A stretch of 64,000 nt of DNA from Roseateles oligotrophus (GCF_025717515.1 NZ_JAJIRN010000011.1:1-64000), one strand, 5' to 3'; counted from the stretch's first letter, positions 36,889 to 47,255 are shown. The notes: a model not told the origin generated them from the letters alone. Program-made: numbers and translations.

Positions 36889-38244
36889 GTGAATTGGCTC
36901 TTACCGCGTTTTATATTGGCCGCCTCAGCGGTCGTTGCGGGTGTTTTTTTTGGTCATTGGATTGGCCACTTGCTGGCTTGGCCCTTTTTGGGCGAGGGTC
37001 TGAGCGCCGCTAGTGCCGTTATCGCCTTGGTGCTGGTAGATGCCGTGCGCGGCCACCGCCTGCTGCAGTGGTTGCGTGGCTCGCAACTGGACACTGCTCC
37101 ACGAGACACCGGCATGTGGGGGGAGTTGGGTTACCGGGTCGAGCGCGCGGTGCGTGAGCGCGACAAAGTAATCGCCAGTGAGCGACTGCAGTTGGAACAG
37201 TTCTTATCGGCAATCGATGCGTCGCCTAACGGTGTGTTGATGTTGGATGCGCACGATCACATCCATTGGTGCAACCGTGTGGCCGCCGACCATTTTTCGC
37301 TCGACCCCAAACGCGACCTGCTTCAGCGCGTGACCAATCTGGTGCGCTCGCCTGCGTTTGTTTCCTATCTCCAAACAGATAGTTATGCGGCCCCCTTGGT
37401 GTTGAGCAATGTACGTGGGTTCAGCACCCTGTCAGTCATCGTAAAGCGTTACGGGAGCGGCATGAAATTGGTGCTGTCGCAAGACATCACCGAACGTGAG
37501 CGCTCCGACGCGATGCGGCGCGATTTCGTAGCCAATGTGTCGCATGAGATTCGCACGCCTTTGACCGTGTTGGCGGGTTTCATCGAGACCATGGTGTCGC
37601 TACCCCTGACGGCGGCCGAGCGCACGCGTGTGTTGACTTTGATGGGGCAGCAGACCGACCGTATGCAAGGTTTGGTCAGCGACTTGCTGACCTTGGCTCA
37701 GTTGGAGGGCAGCCCGCGCCCGAGCGCCGATCGTTGGGTCGCCTTGGATGGTTTGCTGGCGCGTATCAAATCCGATGCGCTGGCTCTGTCGACGGGGCGG
37801 CATCAGCTGAAGTTCCAACCGGATACGCAAATCGAGTTGGCTGGTATTGAGTCGGAGTTGCTCAGTGCCGCCGCCAACTTGGTCAACAACGCGGTTCGCT
37901 ACACGCCGGCAGGCGGGGACATCGAAGTCTCTTGGCGACAGCTCGGCGATGGCTCGGGGGAACTTTGCGTCAGCGACACCGGCCTTGGCATCGCGCGCGA
38001 GCATCTGCCGCGTTTGACCGAGCGTTTTTACCGGGTTGACGGGAGCCGCTCGCGTGAAACAGGCGGCACCGGTTTGGGTCTGTCTATTGTCAAACATGTG
38101 ATGCATCGCCACGGCGGTGAACTGCAAATCGAAAGTGAACCCGGCAAGGGCTCAAAGTTCAGATTAGCCATGCCGGCAGTGCGCGTACGCCATCTCGGGG
38201 AGCCAGCCTTGGGTGTTGAGGCGGCCAATGCGTCGCTGCTCTGA
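36889..38244 (+). CDS. phoR: Phosphate regulon sensor histidine kinase PhoR
   Basis: This 451-residue kinase has two N-terminal membrane helices (about 5-25 and 35-55), a basic linker and a PAS domain (DASPNGVLMLDAHDHIHWCN). HisKA has RRDFVANVSHEIRTPLTVLA (H219) and the HATPase has LVNNAVRYTPAGG, DTGLGIAREHLPRL and GGTGLGLSIVKHV. The layout without a large periplasmic domain matches PhoR. It starts with GTG behind GGAG; no in-frame ATG is close. It is convergent with the glycosyltransferase, 18 bases apart. Confidence 0.95.
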   Translation: MNWLLPRFILAASAVVAGVFFGHWIGHLLAWPFLGEGLSAASAVIALVLVDAVRGHRLLQWLRGSQLDTAPRDTGMWGELGYRVERAVRERDKVIASERLQLEQFLSAIDASPNGVLMLDAHDHIHWCNRVAADHFSLDPKRDLLQRVTNLVRSPAFVSYLQTDSYAAPLVLSNVRGFSTLSVIVKRYGSGMKLVLSQDITERERSDAMRRDFVANVSHEIRTPLTVLAGFIETMVSLPLTAAERTRVLTLMGQQTDRMQGLVSDLLTLAQLEGSPRPSADRWVALDGLLARIKSDALALSTGRHQLKFQPDTQIELAGIESELLSAAANLVNNAVRYTPAGGDIEVSWRQLGDGSGELCVSDTGLGIAREHLPRLTERFYRVDGSRSRETGGTGLGLSIVKHVMHRHGGELQIESEPGKGSKFRLAMPAVRVRHLGEPALGVEAANASLL

Positions 38245-38262
38245 GTTGGTTTGCTCGGGCTT

Positions 38263-39906
38263 CTAGCGGCGCCGCAAGACGGCAAAGCCGGACACGCGAT
38301 CGGTTGGTCGCCTGACAAAGGCAATTTTCTCCCAGGCCTCAGGGATCGCCGTCTGGCTGGCTTGTATCGCGTAGCTGCAGTTGCTGGCAGCGAGTGCATG
38401 CTTGGCATCGACTCGCCAATGGCCTTGAAACTCCAGCGCCGCCGCGGTTGACAGTGCTTGCTCGGGGGTTGCGATGCAATCCGCATTCACCGGGATGTAT
38501 TTTCGCAATTGCTCCACCAAAGGGCGGTTGCTGCGCGCGTAGTCGAGCGGTGGCAGCAGCAAGGTCATGGCGAGCAACCAACCCAGGGCGACCCCGCCAG
38601 CGGGCAAGACCAGGCTCTTCCAGATCGCGTGTTGATGCTTGGCCGTGCGCCAGCGCACCAGGGCCAGCCAGGCTATCGTGGCGGCAATGGCAAAGAACAG
38701 GGCCAGGGCGTTGAAGCGGGGCTCGAAGCCTTGTGCTAGTCGACGCAAATTGGCCAAGGGAATGGCCGGCCAGCCCAAATGCATAGAGCTGTAGTAGACC
38801 CAGAAAAATAAGGCGCTGGCACTGAAGAAGAACACCGAAAACCAGTCCATGGCGGCAGTGAAACCGCGTTGCAGCGTCGGCAGCGCAAACGCAGCCAATA
38901 GAGCCAAGGCCGGCAGGGCCAATAACAGCGCACGGTCCGAGCCACCCATCAAGATGCTGGTAATGATGGGGATGACGGCACAAACCAAGGGCAGGAGCAC
39001 ATGTCGGCGTTGCCAATGCGCACGCCAGCGCCAAACCGTCCATGCCGCCAGTGGCCCCGCCGGCCAACTGAACCAGGCCAGCAGGTTGAACATTCGCAGA
39101 CCGAGGTCGGCCGGAGATGAGGTGTTGATACGCCAGGCCCAGGCATTGAATTCCCAGGCGCTCAAAGCTGCCAGCAAACCCGCCAACAACAGCCATTTCA
39201 CCAAGGCCCGCGCCTCGGTATAGCGCGAGCGATTGCACAGCCACGCGCCAGCCGCTGCGCACACCATCGCCACGATAGGTGCGCCACTGGCCGCCAGCAC
39301 CGGCAGCGAACTCAAGGCCGCCCAACGCGCCTTATTGGGACGATAGGGGGCCGCGGCCAGCCCATACAAAAATAGCGATGAAGCCAGCAGTTGGAGAAGT
39401 TCCGGCGTCGTCTCATGCCCGAGTTGCAGCAGCCCGAGTGTGGCCATCAAGGCGAGCAAAGCGCCATCGGCCAATGCGCGCGCGTAATCGATGGAATGAG
39501 CTTCGCCGCCGAATGCAAAAGCGACCGGTTGAGCGGCTTCGGTGCAGGCCAGATGGAAACAGCTGTACCAGACCAGCACCAGCGTCAGCCCCAAAATCAC
39601 CGCAAACGGAAGGCGGGCGGCGAAGGCTGCATCGAAGAAAGGCAAGGCCTTGATCGCCAAGGCACCCACCCAGTAGGGGAGCGGGCCGCCTTCGGCGGGA
39701 ACGCCGCCGATGGCAGGTTGCCACCAGGGGGCATGGCCCTGGGCAATGCTGGCCATAAAGCCAAATGAGCTGAGGTCCGCCTGACGCCATGGGTCTCGCC
39801 CAAACAAGCCCGGCAAAACATAGGCGGCGCACAGCAGCAGCAGGGCAAATCTTGGCAGACGCTGGGCGCCACGGATACCGACGACGGCTGGAGTAGGTAA
39901 ATTCAC
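38263..39906 (-). CDS. ArnT/PMT-like GT-C membrane glycosyltransferase
   Basis: This 547-residue inner-membrane protein has about ten to twelve predicted helices. The N-terminal loop GLFGRDPWRQADLSSFGFM resembles the catalytic periplasmic loop with an Asp shared by dolichyl-phosphate-mannose transferases and ArnT; a second loop has GPLPYWVGALAIKALP. The C-terminal 120 residues are a soluble periplasmic domain. It probably transfers a sugar from a polyprenyl carrier to lipid, protein or glycan; the acceptor is unknown. The start codon is GTG. It stands alone between phoR and rpmE2. Confidence 0.8.
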   Translation of the reverse strand: MNLPTPAVVGIRGAQRLPRFALLLLCAAYVLPGLFGRDPWRQADLSSFGFMASIAQGHAPWWQPAIGGVPAEGGPLPYWVGALAIKALPFFDAAFAARLPFAVILGLTLVLVWYSCFHLACTEAAQPVAFAFGGEAHSIDYARALADGALLALMATLGLLQLGHETTPELLQLLASSLFLYGLAAAPYRPNKARWAALSSLPVLAASGAPIVAMVCAAAGAWLCNRSRYTEARALVKWLLLAGLLAALSAWEFNAWAWRINTSSPADLGLRMFNLLAWFSWPAGPLAAWTVWRWRAHWQRRHVLLPLVCAVIPIITSILMGGSDRALLLALPALALLAAFALPTLQRGFTAAMDWFSVFFFSASALFFWVYYSSMHLGWPAIPLANLRRLAQGFEPRFNALALFFAIAATIAWLALVRWRTAKHQHAIWKSLVLPAGGVALGWLLAMTLLLPPLDYARSNRPLVEQLRKYIPVNADCIATPEQALSTAAALEFQGHWRVDAKHALAASNCSYAIQASQTAIPEAWEKIAFVRRPTDRVSGFAVLRRR

Positions 39907-40000
39907 GCGAATATTGTGGGGGTCAAACCTGGGTCATCATCATGCCGTATCGAGATCGCCCGACTTCATCAACAACGCCACGGCAGTCAAAAAATGGGCG

Positions 40001-40028
40001 AAAAAAAGGCAGCCTAAGCTGCCCTTTG
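40001..40028 (-). terminator. Terminator after rpmE2
   Basis: On the minus strand AGGGCAGC and GCTGCCTTTTTTT form a short stem with a TTAG loop followed by T's, just after the rpmE2 stop. Confidence 0.8.
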
Positions 40029-40046
40029 TCTTCGGCCTTGAAAGGC

Positions 40047-40307
40047 TTACTTCTTGGTGCTGAAGCCCGCGAACTTGTTGCGGAACTTCTCAACGCGACC
40101 GCCCAGCGAGTCAATGCTCTTCTGGGTGCCCGTGTAGAACGGGTGAGTTTCGCTGGTGGTTTCCAACTTGATCAGCGGCATTTCGCGGCCGTCTTCCATC
40201 TTGATGGACTCTTTGCTGCCCATGGTTGAGCGGGTAACGAACTTGAAGCCGTTGGACTGATCCACGAAGCAAACTTCGCGGTAGTTAGGGTGAATGCCGT
40301 CTTTCAT
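40047..40307 (-). CDS. rpmE2: 50S ribosomal protein L31 type B
   Basis: This 86-residue L31 paralogue has sequence [20 protein letters not shown] and [21 protein letters not shown]. Only one cysteine is present and the CxxC zinc ribbon of type A L31 is absent, so this is the zinc-independent type (YkgM-like). In many bacteria the type B gene is Zur-controlled, but in betaproteobacteria it commonly lies after rho as here. AGAGG precedes the ATG. Confidence 0.96.
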   Translation of the reverse strand: MKDGIHPNYREVCFVDQSNGFKFVTRSTMGSKESIKMEDGREMPLIKLETTSETHPFYTGTQKSIDSLGGRVEKFRNKFAGFSTKK

Positions 40308-40490
40308 GATGAACCTCTCGCTCGATTGCGAATTCTCGATGCGCTGACGTATCTACAGCCTCGCCACACCATGTGGCGCACTTTTCGACAGCGGCAAAAC
40401 GCGGATTATAGCCTGTATTTGAGTGCCCCTGCAAGCGAGGCGCTCAGTGGGTGCCCGTCAGCGGCACCGTTGAAATCAACCTTTGGCGAC

Positions 40491-41756
40491 TTAACCGCCC
40501 CGACGCATCATGTCGAAGAAGTCCAAGTTGTTCTTGGTCGATTTCATCTTGTCGAGCACGAACTCCATCGCCTCGATCTCGTCCATGTTGTAGAGCAGCT
40601 TGCGCAAGATCCAGCTCTTTTGCAGGATCTCGGGCTTGAGCAGCAGCTCTTCGCGGCGGGTGCCGGACTTGTTGATCAGGATCGAAGGGTAGACGCGCTT
40701 TTCGGCCATGCGGCGATCCAGATGGATTTCGCAGTTGCCGGTGCCCTTGAACTCTTCATAAATCACTTCGTCCATGCGACTGCCCGTATCGATCAGCGCC
40801 GTGCCGATGATGGTCAGCGAGCCACCTTCTTCGACCTTGCGGGCCGCGCCAAAGAAGCGCTTGGGGCGCTGCAAGGCGTTGGCGTCCACGCCACCCGTCA
40901 ACACCTTGCCGGATGAGGGCAAGACGTTGTTGTAGGCGCGGGCAAGGCGAGTGATCGAGTCCAGCAGGATGATCACGTCCTTCTTCAGTTCGACCAGGCG
41001 CTTGGCGCGCTCGATCACCATTTCGGCGACCTGCACATGGCGGGCGGCCGGCTCGTCGAAGGTCGAGCTGATCACTTCACCGCGTACGGTGCGGATCATC
41101 TCGGTCACTTCTTCGGGGCGCTCGTCCACCAGCAGCACGATCAGGTGGGACTCGGGATGATTAGCCACCAGCGCATGCGCGATGCTCTTCATCATCTCGG
41201 TCTTGCCGGTCTTGGGCTGGGCGACGATCAGCGCGCGCTGACCCTTGCCGATCGGCGCGATCAGGTCAATGATCCGGCCGGTGACGTTTTCTTCGCCCTT
41301 GAAGTTGTCGCGCTCGAGCTTGAACTGCTCCCTGGGGAACAGGGGCGTCAAGTTCTCGAACATGATCTTGTGCTTGCTCTCCTCGGGCGTCAGTTCATTG
41401 ACGCGGTCAACCTTGACCAGGGCAAAGTAGCGCTCACCGTCTTTGGGGACGCGCACTTCACCTTCGATCATGTCGCCGGTATGGAGGTTGAAGCGGCGGA
41501 TCTGGCTCGGGCTCAGATAGATGTCATCGGTGGATGCCATATAGCTGTCGTCGATCGAGCGCAGAAAGCCGAAGCCGTCCGGCAGGACCTCCAAAACGCC
41601 GTCGCCGAACACTTGTTCGCCACCTTTGGCGCGCTTTTTCATGATCGCAAACATCAACTCCTGCTTGCGCATGCGGGCGACGTTGTCGATCTCCAGCGCC
41701 TCGCCCATCTTGATGAGCTCGGAGACGTGAAGCGCTTTCAGTTCGGAAAGATGCAT
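40491..41756 (-). CDS. rho: Transcription termination factor Rho
   Basis: This 421-residue hexameric RNA-dependent ATPase terminates transcription. The N-terminal helical and cold-shock RNA-binding domains include [21 protein letters not shown]; Walker A is [20 protein letters not shown], Walker B is [17 protein letters not shown], and the Q/R-loops lie around [14 protein letters not shown]. Length equals E. coli Rho. It lies downstream of trxA and upstream of rpmE2, the usual order in the group. No strong Shine-Dalgarno sequence is seen. The 264-base trxA-rho gap has no gene and may hold its leader. Confidence 0.98.
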   Translation of the reverse strand: MHLSELKALHVSELIKMGEALEIDNVARMRKQELMFAIMKKRAKGGEQVFGDGVLEVLPDGFGFLRSIDDSYMASTDDIYLSPSQIRRFNLHTGDMIEGEVRVPKDGERYFALVKVDRVNELTPEESKHKIMFENLTPLFPREQFKLERDNFKGEENVTGRIIDLIAPIGKGQRALIVAQPKTGKTEMMKSIAHALVANHPESHLIVLLVDERPEEVTEMIRTVRGEVISSTFDEPAARHVQVAEMVIERAKRLVELKKDVIILLDSITRLARAYNNVLPSSGKVLTGGVDANALQRPKRFFGAARKVEEGGSLTIIGTALIDTGSRMDEVIYEEFKGTGNCEIHLDRRMAEKRVYPSILINKSGTRREELLLKPEILQKSWILRKLLYNMDEIEAMEFVLDKMKSTKNNLDFFDMMRRGG

Positions 41757-42020
41757 GGGTGAGAACCCGGTAGGTCGTCAAAGGTCCTGCCAAGGACCGG
41801 GACAAATACTGCGGCAGCCAGTCGACCGCTGATGCGTTGCAAAACCGCTGATGCCACAAGCGTGGCGGGCGGTGTCGCTGAGCAGATAAGAATGCGGGAG
41901 CTTGGGCGCCGAGTCCACGCTTCAGAATCATCGAAATGACAAGAGCGTGTTGGCAATTGGCTGTCGTTGAGGGCCGAAAGTTCGGTAGAACCCAGGCCTT
42001 CAACAGCAAGCTGAGTTTGA

Positions 42021-42350
42021 TTATAGATTAGCGTCGAGGAAGGCCGTCAACTGAGCTTTTGACAAAGCGCCAACTTTCGTTGCGGCCAACTGACCGTCCT
42101 TGAAAAGCATCAAGGTAGGGATGCCGCGAATGCCGAACTTTGCTGGCACATCGCGGTTTTCGTCGACGTTCATCTTGGTGACTTGAAGCCGGTCGCCATA
42201 GTCCTTGGAGACTTCATCCAAGATCGGGGCGATCGCCTTGCAAGGGCCGCACCATTCGGCCCAGTAATCAACCAGCACGGGCTTGCCGGCTTGGATCACG
42301 TCGGCGTCAAAAGATGCATCGGAAATATGTTTGATCAGGTCGCTGCTCAT
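42021..42350 (-). CDS. trxA: Thioredoxin
   Basis: This 109-residue redox protein has the active site [13 protein letters not shown] (C34, C37), the cis-Pro loop [12 protein letters not shown] and the conserved VDYWAEW strand. AGGA precedes the ATG at 42350; the longer open frame upstream has no protein-like character. It reduces cytosolic disulfides with thioredoxin reductase. It is followed by rho. Confidence 0.97.
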   Translation of the reverse strand: MSSDLIKHISDASFDADVIQAGKPVLVDYWAEWCGPCKAIAPILDEVSKDYGDRLQVTKMNVDENRDVPAKFGIRGIPTLMLFKDGQLAATKVGALSKAQLTAFLDANL

Positions 42351-42769
42351 GAATTGTCCTTGGGCTAGCCGGTTTGTGTTGCCGGCGTTGCGCTTTCGTG
42401 GCTGGTATGGGTGCCGAATGATTTTGACACAAAGCCATGATGCTATCGCTGGTGGGCTTGTTTGATTGATGCTTCTAGGGGCTGATATGTATGCCCTGTT
42501 TACCCGCATCTTCAATGTCATCAGTGGTTTGAGATGCTTTGGATCGGCAACGGGCCAGTCCTCGCGTCATTTCGGTTCAATCCATGGGGCTTTTCAAGCG
42601 GGATTAGGCCGTAATGCAGTTCGGCAATGCCTTGTCACAGGACCGTACCCACCGTGTGCGGGGCAGCTTCCCGCTACTCCAGTCGGTGTCTCTGATCGAT
42701 TGGATGGACGCGCGTCCGGCGCCAACTAAATCTGAGGGACGGGGAGGGCTGGGAGTTGTCCAGAGCGTC
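42351..42769. other. Intergenic region between trxA and 4.5S RNA
   Basis: No credible gene is seen on either strand in about 420 bases; short open frames have no ribosome binding sites and no protein-like sequence. It should contain the trxA promoter, which I could not define with confidence. Confidence 0.5.
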
Positions 42770-42805
42770 GCGCGCAAAAAACAAAAACCTGCTGAATGCA
42801 GGTTT
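42770..42805 (-). terminator. Terminator of the 4.5S RNA gene
   Basis: On the minus strand AACCTGC and GCAGGTT enclose an ATTCA loop and are followed by TTTGTTTTTT, about 25 bases after the RNA 3' end. Confidence 0.85.
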
Positions 42806-42829
42806 GATTGTTTAAATCTTGAAGTGGGG

Positions 42830-42927
42830 TTGACGAGCCTTACCCCGGCACTGGTCACAACGGTTAGGGCTGCTTCGTTCCCGACCTGACCCGGTTGGCC
42901 GCGCTTCCATGCGAGGAGGCCCGTCAA
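42830..42927 (-). ncRNA. ffs: Signal recognition particle RNA (4.5S, small type)
   Basis: The minus strand carries the SRP core GGTCAGGTCGGGAAC followed by GAAGCAGCC, which forms the Ffh-binding domain IV. The two ends (TTGACGGGCCT and AGGCTCGTCAA) pair over 11 bases with one wobble, giving the single long hairpin of 4.5S RNA at about 98 bases. A TACAAT -10 element lies a few bases upstream (42933-42938). The GGAA tetraloop is closed by G-C rather than the common C-G pair. Ends are approximate. Confidence 0.93.
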
Positions 42928-43004
42928 AGCGGATTGTAAACGAAGCCCCGACTTGCCCTGGCTCGCTGTTGGAAATTCGCCCCAAAATGCTTGGTAAAAC
43001 TGGC

Positions 43005-44132
43005 TCAGCGCAGCTGCAAATCGTCGTCGCTAAAGCGTATGTTCAGCGGCTCGATCAGCAACTGCTTCGGGCCTTCTTCGAGTTGGCCCGCAATCATCGC
43101 GTCGATGCCACAGGCCTTGGCGACCTCGACCGTGCGAGCCGCATCTTCGGCCTTCACAAAGATTGCAAAGCCGGCACCCATATTGAGGGTGGAATAAGCT
43201 TCGCGGTCGTCTTGCTTGGCCTGCTCCTGCATGAAGCGCAGCACCGGCGTGACGGGTGGCACGCTGTGAATGCGGTAGGTGAACTGGGCCTGGTGGCGCA
43301 GCAGCTTGCGCCAGCCGTGACCGGTGATATTGGCGCAGTAATGCGGCAGGATGCCGGCCTTGAACAGCGCCTCGGTGACCGGCGAATACAGCGTGGTCGG
43401 TGCCAGCAGCGCGTCGCCGTAAGTCAGGCCGGGGGTGATCTCGGTCAAATAGCCTTGCGGCAGGCGCTCGACCAACTTGCGCGCCAGGCTCAGGCCGTTG
43501 GCATGGATGCCGCTGGAGGCCAGCAGGACGATGGCGTCGCCGGCGCCCAGCTTGTCACCGACCGACAGCCGCTCTTTCGGGTTGATCAGGCCGGTGCAAG
43601 AGGCCGCGAGATCGATACGACCGGCTTCAACGATGCCGGCCAAGGCCGGGGTCTCGCCGCCGCCCCAGGCCACCTGGCAGGTGTCGCAGGCGCGCTTCCA
43701 GCCTTCGACCAGGCTTTGGGCGCGCTGCTTGTCGGCAAACCAGTCCGAGCCGCCGGCGGCCCAGTAGGCTTGCACGACCAGCGGCGTGGCGCCGACGGTG
43801 ATCAGGTCATTGACCGCCATCGCGATGGTGTCTTGCGCGATGCTGTCGTAATAGCTCTTGCCGGTCAGCTCGCGCATTTCGTCGGCGACCAGGGTCTTGG
43901 TGCCCAGGCATTCGACGATGGAGGCGATGTAGAAGGGACCGACATCGACCACATAGGCCGACTCGCCGCGCGAGGCCAGTACTTCGGTGAATCCATGGGC
44001 GCCGAGGTGGGCGCCGGTGGCGGCGGCCGCGCGCTGGGCGCTGATCTTCAAGGGATCGATCAAGTCGTAATTGACACCGGCTTGGCTGTAGCTAAGGGTG
44101 TCGGCGGAGGATGGGGCTTCATGCGTGCTCAT
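43005..44132 (-). CDS. AIR synthase (PurM)-related protein, divergent paralogue
   Basis: This 375-residue protein has the PurM fold: N-terminal SYSQAGVNYDLIDPLK, ATP-loop region ECLGTKTLVAD, AVNDLITVGATPLVVQAYW, WGGGETPALAGI and SSGIHANGLSLARKL. These correspond to canonical PurM segments, but several differ strongly; for example, the usual SGTDGVGTK is VECLGTK and GGETAEMPG is GGGETPALAG. It therefore belongs to a separate AIR-synthase-related branch. The reaction is probably ATP-dependent ring closure or phosphoryl transfer, but it need not be purine synthesis. It is divergent from dnaX and has no pur neighbours. Confidence 0.75.
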   Translation of the reverse strand: MSTHEAPSSADTLSYSQAGVNYDLIDPLKISAQRAAAATGAHLGAHGFTEVLASRGESAYVVDVGPFYIASIVECLGTKTLVADEMRELTGKSYYDSIAQDTIAMAVNDLITVGATPLVVQAYWAAGGSDWFADKQRAQSLVEGWKRACDTCQVAWGGGETPALAGIVEAGRIDLAASCTGLINPKERLSVGDKLGAGDAIVLLASSGIHANGLSLARKLVERLPQGYLTEITPGLTYGDALLAPTTLYSPVTEALFKAGILPHYCANITGHGWRKLLRHQAQFTYRIHSVPPVTPVLRFMQEQAKQDDREAYSTLNMGAGFAIFVKAEDAARTVEVAKACGIDAMIAGQLEEGPKQLLIEPLNIRFSDDDLQLR

Positions 44133-44252
44133 GGGGCGGGATTATCGGTCAGTCTGCGCTTGTCGCCGCGGCCTTGTTGCTGATAGTTCCCAAGCGGTTG
44201 CTGAGCCTGGTTCGCCAACGGGCTTGTCGAGAGGACCGTAGAATCCACGCCC

Positions 44253-46304
44253 ATGAGCTACCAGGTCCTTGCCCGCAAATATCGCCCCCACAGTTTTGAA
44301 GAGCTGGTGGGTCAGGAGCATGTGGTGCAGGCCTTGGCCAATGCACTGACGCAGCAGCGGCTGCACCATGCGTATTTGTTCACCGGAACGCGCGGCGTCG
44401 GCAAGACAACGGTCTCGCGCATTCTGGCAAAAAGCCTCAATTGCACTGGCGCCGACGGGCAAGGCGGCATCACGGCCACGCCTTGCGGCGTTTGCGATGC
44501 CTGCCGCGACATCGATGCGGGTCGCTTTGTTGATTACATCGAGCTCGACGCGGCCTCCAATCGCGGTGTCGAGGAAATCTCGCAACTGCTGGATCAGTCG
44601 GTCTACAAGCCGGTGATGGGCCGCTTCAAGGTCTACATGATCGACGAAGTCCATATGCTCTCGAACACCGCCTTCAATGCGATGCTGAAGACGCTGGAGG
44701 AGCCACCGGATTATTTGAAGTTCGTGCTGGCGACCACCGACCCTCAGAAGGTGCCGGTCACCGTGCTGTCGCGTTGTTTGCAGTTCAACTTGCGGCCGAT
44801 GGCGCCGCAAACGGTGTTGTCGCATCTGCGCCAAGTGTTGCAGGCCGAGAACGTGCCGGTCGACGCTGGGGCCTTGCGCCTATTGAGTCGGTCCGCGCGC
44901 GGCTCGATGCGCGATGCGCTGTCGCTGACCGATCAGGCGATCGCCTTTGGCGCCGGCAGTCTGGTCGAAGACGGTGTGAGGCAGATGCTGGGCACGGTCG
45001 ATCGCGGCCATGTGGTGGCGATTCTTGATGCTTTGATCGCGGCCAGTGGTGCCGATGTGGTGGCGCAGGCCGATGGTTTGCGCAGCCTCGGGCTGTCGGC
45101 GGCCGGCACGCTGGAAGATTTGGCCGGCCTCTTGCAGCAAATGGCGGTCGCGCAAGCTGCGCCGGGTGCTCTGGATGATCAGGATCCGGATACCGCCGAA
45201 GCCGAGCGCTTGGCGACGCTGCTGCCGGCGGATGAAATCCAGCTGATGTACAGCATGGCCTTGCATGGCCGGCAGGAGCTGGCGTTGGCACCGGATGAGT
45301 ATGCAGGGCTGTTGATGGTCTTGTTGCGCATGTTGAGCTTCAGGCCGCAGGGCTTGAGCGGCACTCAGCCCGTCAAGCCCCGGCCGCAGGCCGCTGCGTC
45401 CAGCGCGCCTTTGCTGCGGCCTCAAGTTGCACAAGCTACGGTGCGGGCACCTCAGCCGATCAGGCCGGCGCCTATGCAGAATCTGGCGAAAGAGCCGGCC
45501 CCTGAGCCGGCGCCTCAATTGGCTCAAGAGCCAGCTCAGGTTGTGCCCCAACTGGCCGCTGAGCCTGCGGCGCCAAGCGCCATCCCCGCGCCCGTGGTGG
45601 CAACAGCGTTGTCGGCGCGCGAGTCGGCCGGTGGGCATAGCGCTCGCTTGCGCCCACGCGCGCTTGAGCCCAGGCCTGAGCCTGCGCCGAAAGTCGCCTC
45701 GGGCAGGATGGCAGAGGCGGCGGCATCCGCGAATGATGAAGTGCCGCCCTGGATGGACGCGCCGCCCGCTGACGATGAGGGCGGGGGTTCGCAAGACCAA
45801 GGCTTCGATGCCGTTGACGGTTCGGACGAGCAGGGCGAATGGCAGGGCGGCGCGGGCTCCGCCGAGCGCCAAGCTTATGCCTCGACCTCGGGTGTCGATG
45901 TCGCTTTGCGGCCGACGGCCTTGGGTGAGCGCTGGCATGAGCAGATTCGCCCCATGGGTTTGCTTGCTTTGACGCGGGAATTGGCGGTCAGGTCGGAATG
46001 CGTCGCCGTCGAAGAACAGGGCGACACGCTGTTGTGGCGTTTGCGTGTTGAGCGTGAGTCGCTGCGCCAGCCGGCCCTCAAGGATAAATTGCAGGCCGCG
46101 CTGTCGGCTCATTTGGAGCGGCCGGTGTTGATCGAGTTGGAGGCCGGTGTGGCACATGATTCGCCCGCTCTACGCGACGCCGCCCAAGTGCAGGCTCGTC
46201 AGCGAGCGGTCGAACAGATCGTGGTCCAAGACCCGCTGGCGCAGCAATTGCTGGCTCAGTTCAAAACAGCTCGCATCGTGCCCGGTTCGATCCGGTCCCA
46301 TTGA
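44253..46304 (+). CDS. dnaX: DNA polymerase III subunit gamma/tau
   Basis: This 683-residue clamp-loader ATPase has Walker [19 protein letters not shown], a zinc cluster CTGADGQGG...CGVCDAC, Walker [19 protein letters not shown], and sensor motifs ([32 protein letters not shown]). A long Pro/Ala/Glu-rich linker (about 370-550) precedes a C-terminal tau domain. I see no A-rich slippery site like the E. coli one, so a gamma form by frameshifting is not supported. It is followed by ybaB and recR, the classic order. Confidence 0.96.
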   Translation: MSYQVLARKYRPHSFEELVGQEHVVQALANALTQQRLHHAYLFTGTRGVGKTTVSRILAKSLNCTGADGQGGITATPCGVCDACRDIDAGRFVDYIELDAASNRGVEEISQLLDQSVYKPVMGRFKVYMIDEVHMLSNTAFNAMLKTLEEPPDYLKFVLATTDPQKVPVTVLSRCLQFNLRPMAPQTVLSHLRQVLQAENVPVDAGALRLLSRSARGSMRDALSLTDQAIAFGAGSLVEDGVRQMLGTVDRGHVVAILDALIAASGADVVAQADGLRSLGLSAAGTLEDLAGLLQQMAVAQAAPGALDDQDPDTAEAERLATLLPADEIQLMYSMALHGRQELALAPDEYAGLLMVLLRMLSFRPQGLSGTQPVKPRPQAAASSAPLLRPQVAQATVRAPQPIRPAPMQNLAKEPAPEPAPQLAQEPAQVVPQLAAEPAAPSAIPAPVVATALSARESAGGHSARLRPRALEPRPEPAPKVASGRMAEAAASANDEVPPWMDAPPADDEGGGSQDQGFDAVDGSDEQGEWQGGAGSAERQAYASTSGVDVALRPTALGERWHEQIRPMGLLALTRELAVRSECVAVEEQGDTLLWRLRVERESLRQPALKDKLQAALSAHLERPVLIELEAGVAHDSPALRDAAQVQARQRAVEQIVVQDPLAQQLLAQFKTARIVPGSIRSH

Positions 46305-46332
46305 AATTTCAAGAAACCAAAGGAGTACGAAG

Positions 46333-46659
46333 ATGATGAAGGGTCAACTCGCAGGTCTGATGAAACAAGCTCAGGCGATGCAAGACAATATGAAGAAGGC
46401 GCAGGACGAACTTGCGCTGGTCGAGGTTGAGGGGCAATCCGGTGCCGGCTTGGTCAAGGTCGTGATGACTTGCAAGAACGATGTCAAGCGCGTCACTATC
46501 GATCCCAGCCTGCTGGCCGATGACAAAGACATGCTGGAAGATCTGGTCGCCGCCGCCTTCAACGACGCAGTGCGCCGCGCCGAAGAAGTCAGCTCGCAAA
46601 AGATGGGCAAGCTGACCGCCGGCATGCCCATGCCGCCCGGCATGAAGTTCCCGTTTTAA
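46333..46659 (+). CDS. Nucleoid-associated protein YbaB/EbfC
   Basis: This 108-residue DNA-binding dimer has sequence [20 protein letters not shown] and [20 protein letters not shown], family-typical. The Shine-Dalgarno AAGGAG lies seven bases upstream of the ATG at 46333. It sits between dnaX and recR, with 28 and 11 base gaps, and is co-transcribed with them. Confidence 0.96.
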   Translation: MMKGQLAGLMKQAQAMQDNMKKAQDELALVEVEGQSGAGLVKVVMTCKNDVKRVTIDPSLLADDKDMLEDLVAAAFNDAVRRAEEVSSQKMGKLTAGMPMPPGMKFPF

Positions 46660-46670
46660 GCCCGTCTTAA

Positions 46671-47255
46671 TTGGTGACTGCACTCGAAACCTTGATTGAG
46701 GCGCTCAAACGCCTGCCGGGCGTGGGCCAGAAGTCGGCCCAGCGCATGGCCTATCACCTCTTGCAGCATGATCGGGATGGCGCCGCTCGTTTGTCTCTGG
46801 CCCTGCGTGCGGCGGCCGAGCAGATCGGGCATTGCAGGCGCTGCCACACCTTCAGCGAGACGGAGATCTGCAGCATCTGCGCGGATGTCAGCCGCGATCC
46901 GGCGCTGCTCTGCGTGGTTGAGTCACCGGCCGATCAGGCCGCGTTAGAGCGCACCAATTCCTATCGCGGCTACTACTTCGTGTTGCTCGGGCGGGTCAGT
47001 CCGCTCGACGGCGTCGGTGTGGCTCAGATCGGTGCGGCCGAGTTGCTCCTGCGCGCCGCCGAGACCGGTGTGGCGGAGGTGATTCTCGCCAGCAGCTTCA
47101 CGGCCGAGGGCGAGGCCACTGCCCATGTGCTGAGTGAGGCGCTGCGCTCGCGCGGCATTCGAGCCACTCGCTTGGCGCGCGGCGTGCCGGTCGGCAGCGA
47201 GTTGGAATATGTCGATTTGGGCACCATCGCCCATGCCTTGGTCGATCGGCGCTAA
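46671..47255 (+). CDS. recR: Recombination mediator RecR
   Basis: This roughly 194-residue protein works with RecF/RecO to load RecA at gaps. It has the helix-hairpin-helix [18 protein letters not shown], the zinc finger [16 protein letters not shown] and the Toprim domain ([14 protein letters not shown]). The start is uncertain between adjacent TTG (46671) and GTG (46674); no ATG is available. It is the third gene of dnaX-ybaB-recR. Confidence 0.95.
   Translation: MVTALETLIEALKRLPGVGQKSAQRMAYHLLQHDRDGAARLSLALRAAAEQIGHCRRCHTFSETEICSICADVSRDPALLCVVESPADQAALERTNSYRGYYFVLLGRVSPLDGVGVAQIGAAELLLRAAETGVAEVILASSFTAEGEATAHVLSEALRSRGIRATRLARGVPVGSELEYVDLGTIAHALVDRR

Noticed and set aside
42604..42927. 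107-codon minus-strand frame over the 4.5S RNA
   Set aside because: It reads through the SRP RNA and its terminator; no protein-like sequence.
44880..46157. 425-codon minus-strand frame opposite dnaX
   Set aside because: Arg/Gln/His-rich mirror translation of dnaX, including its Pro-rich linker.
44253..46304. Search for an E. coli-like programmed frameshift in dnaX
   Set aside because: No A-rich slippery heptamer was seen in the linker region.
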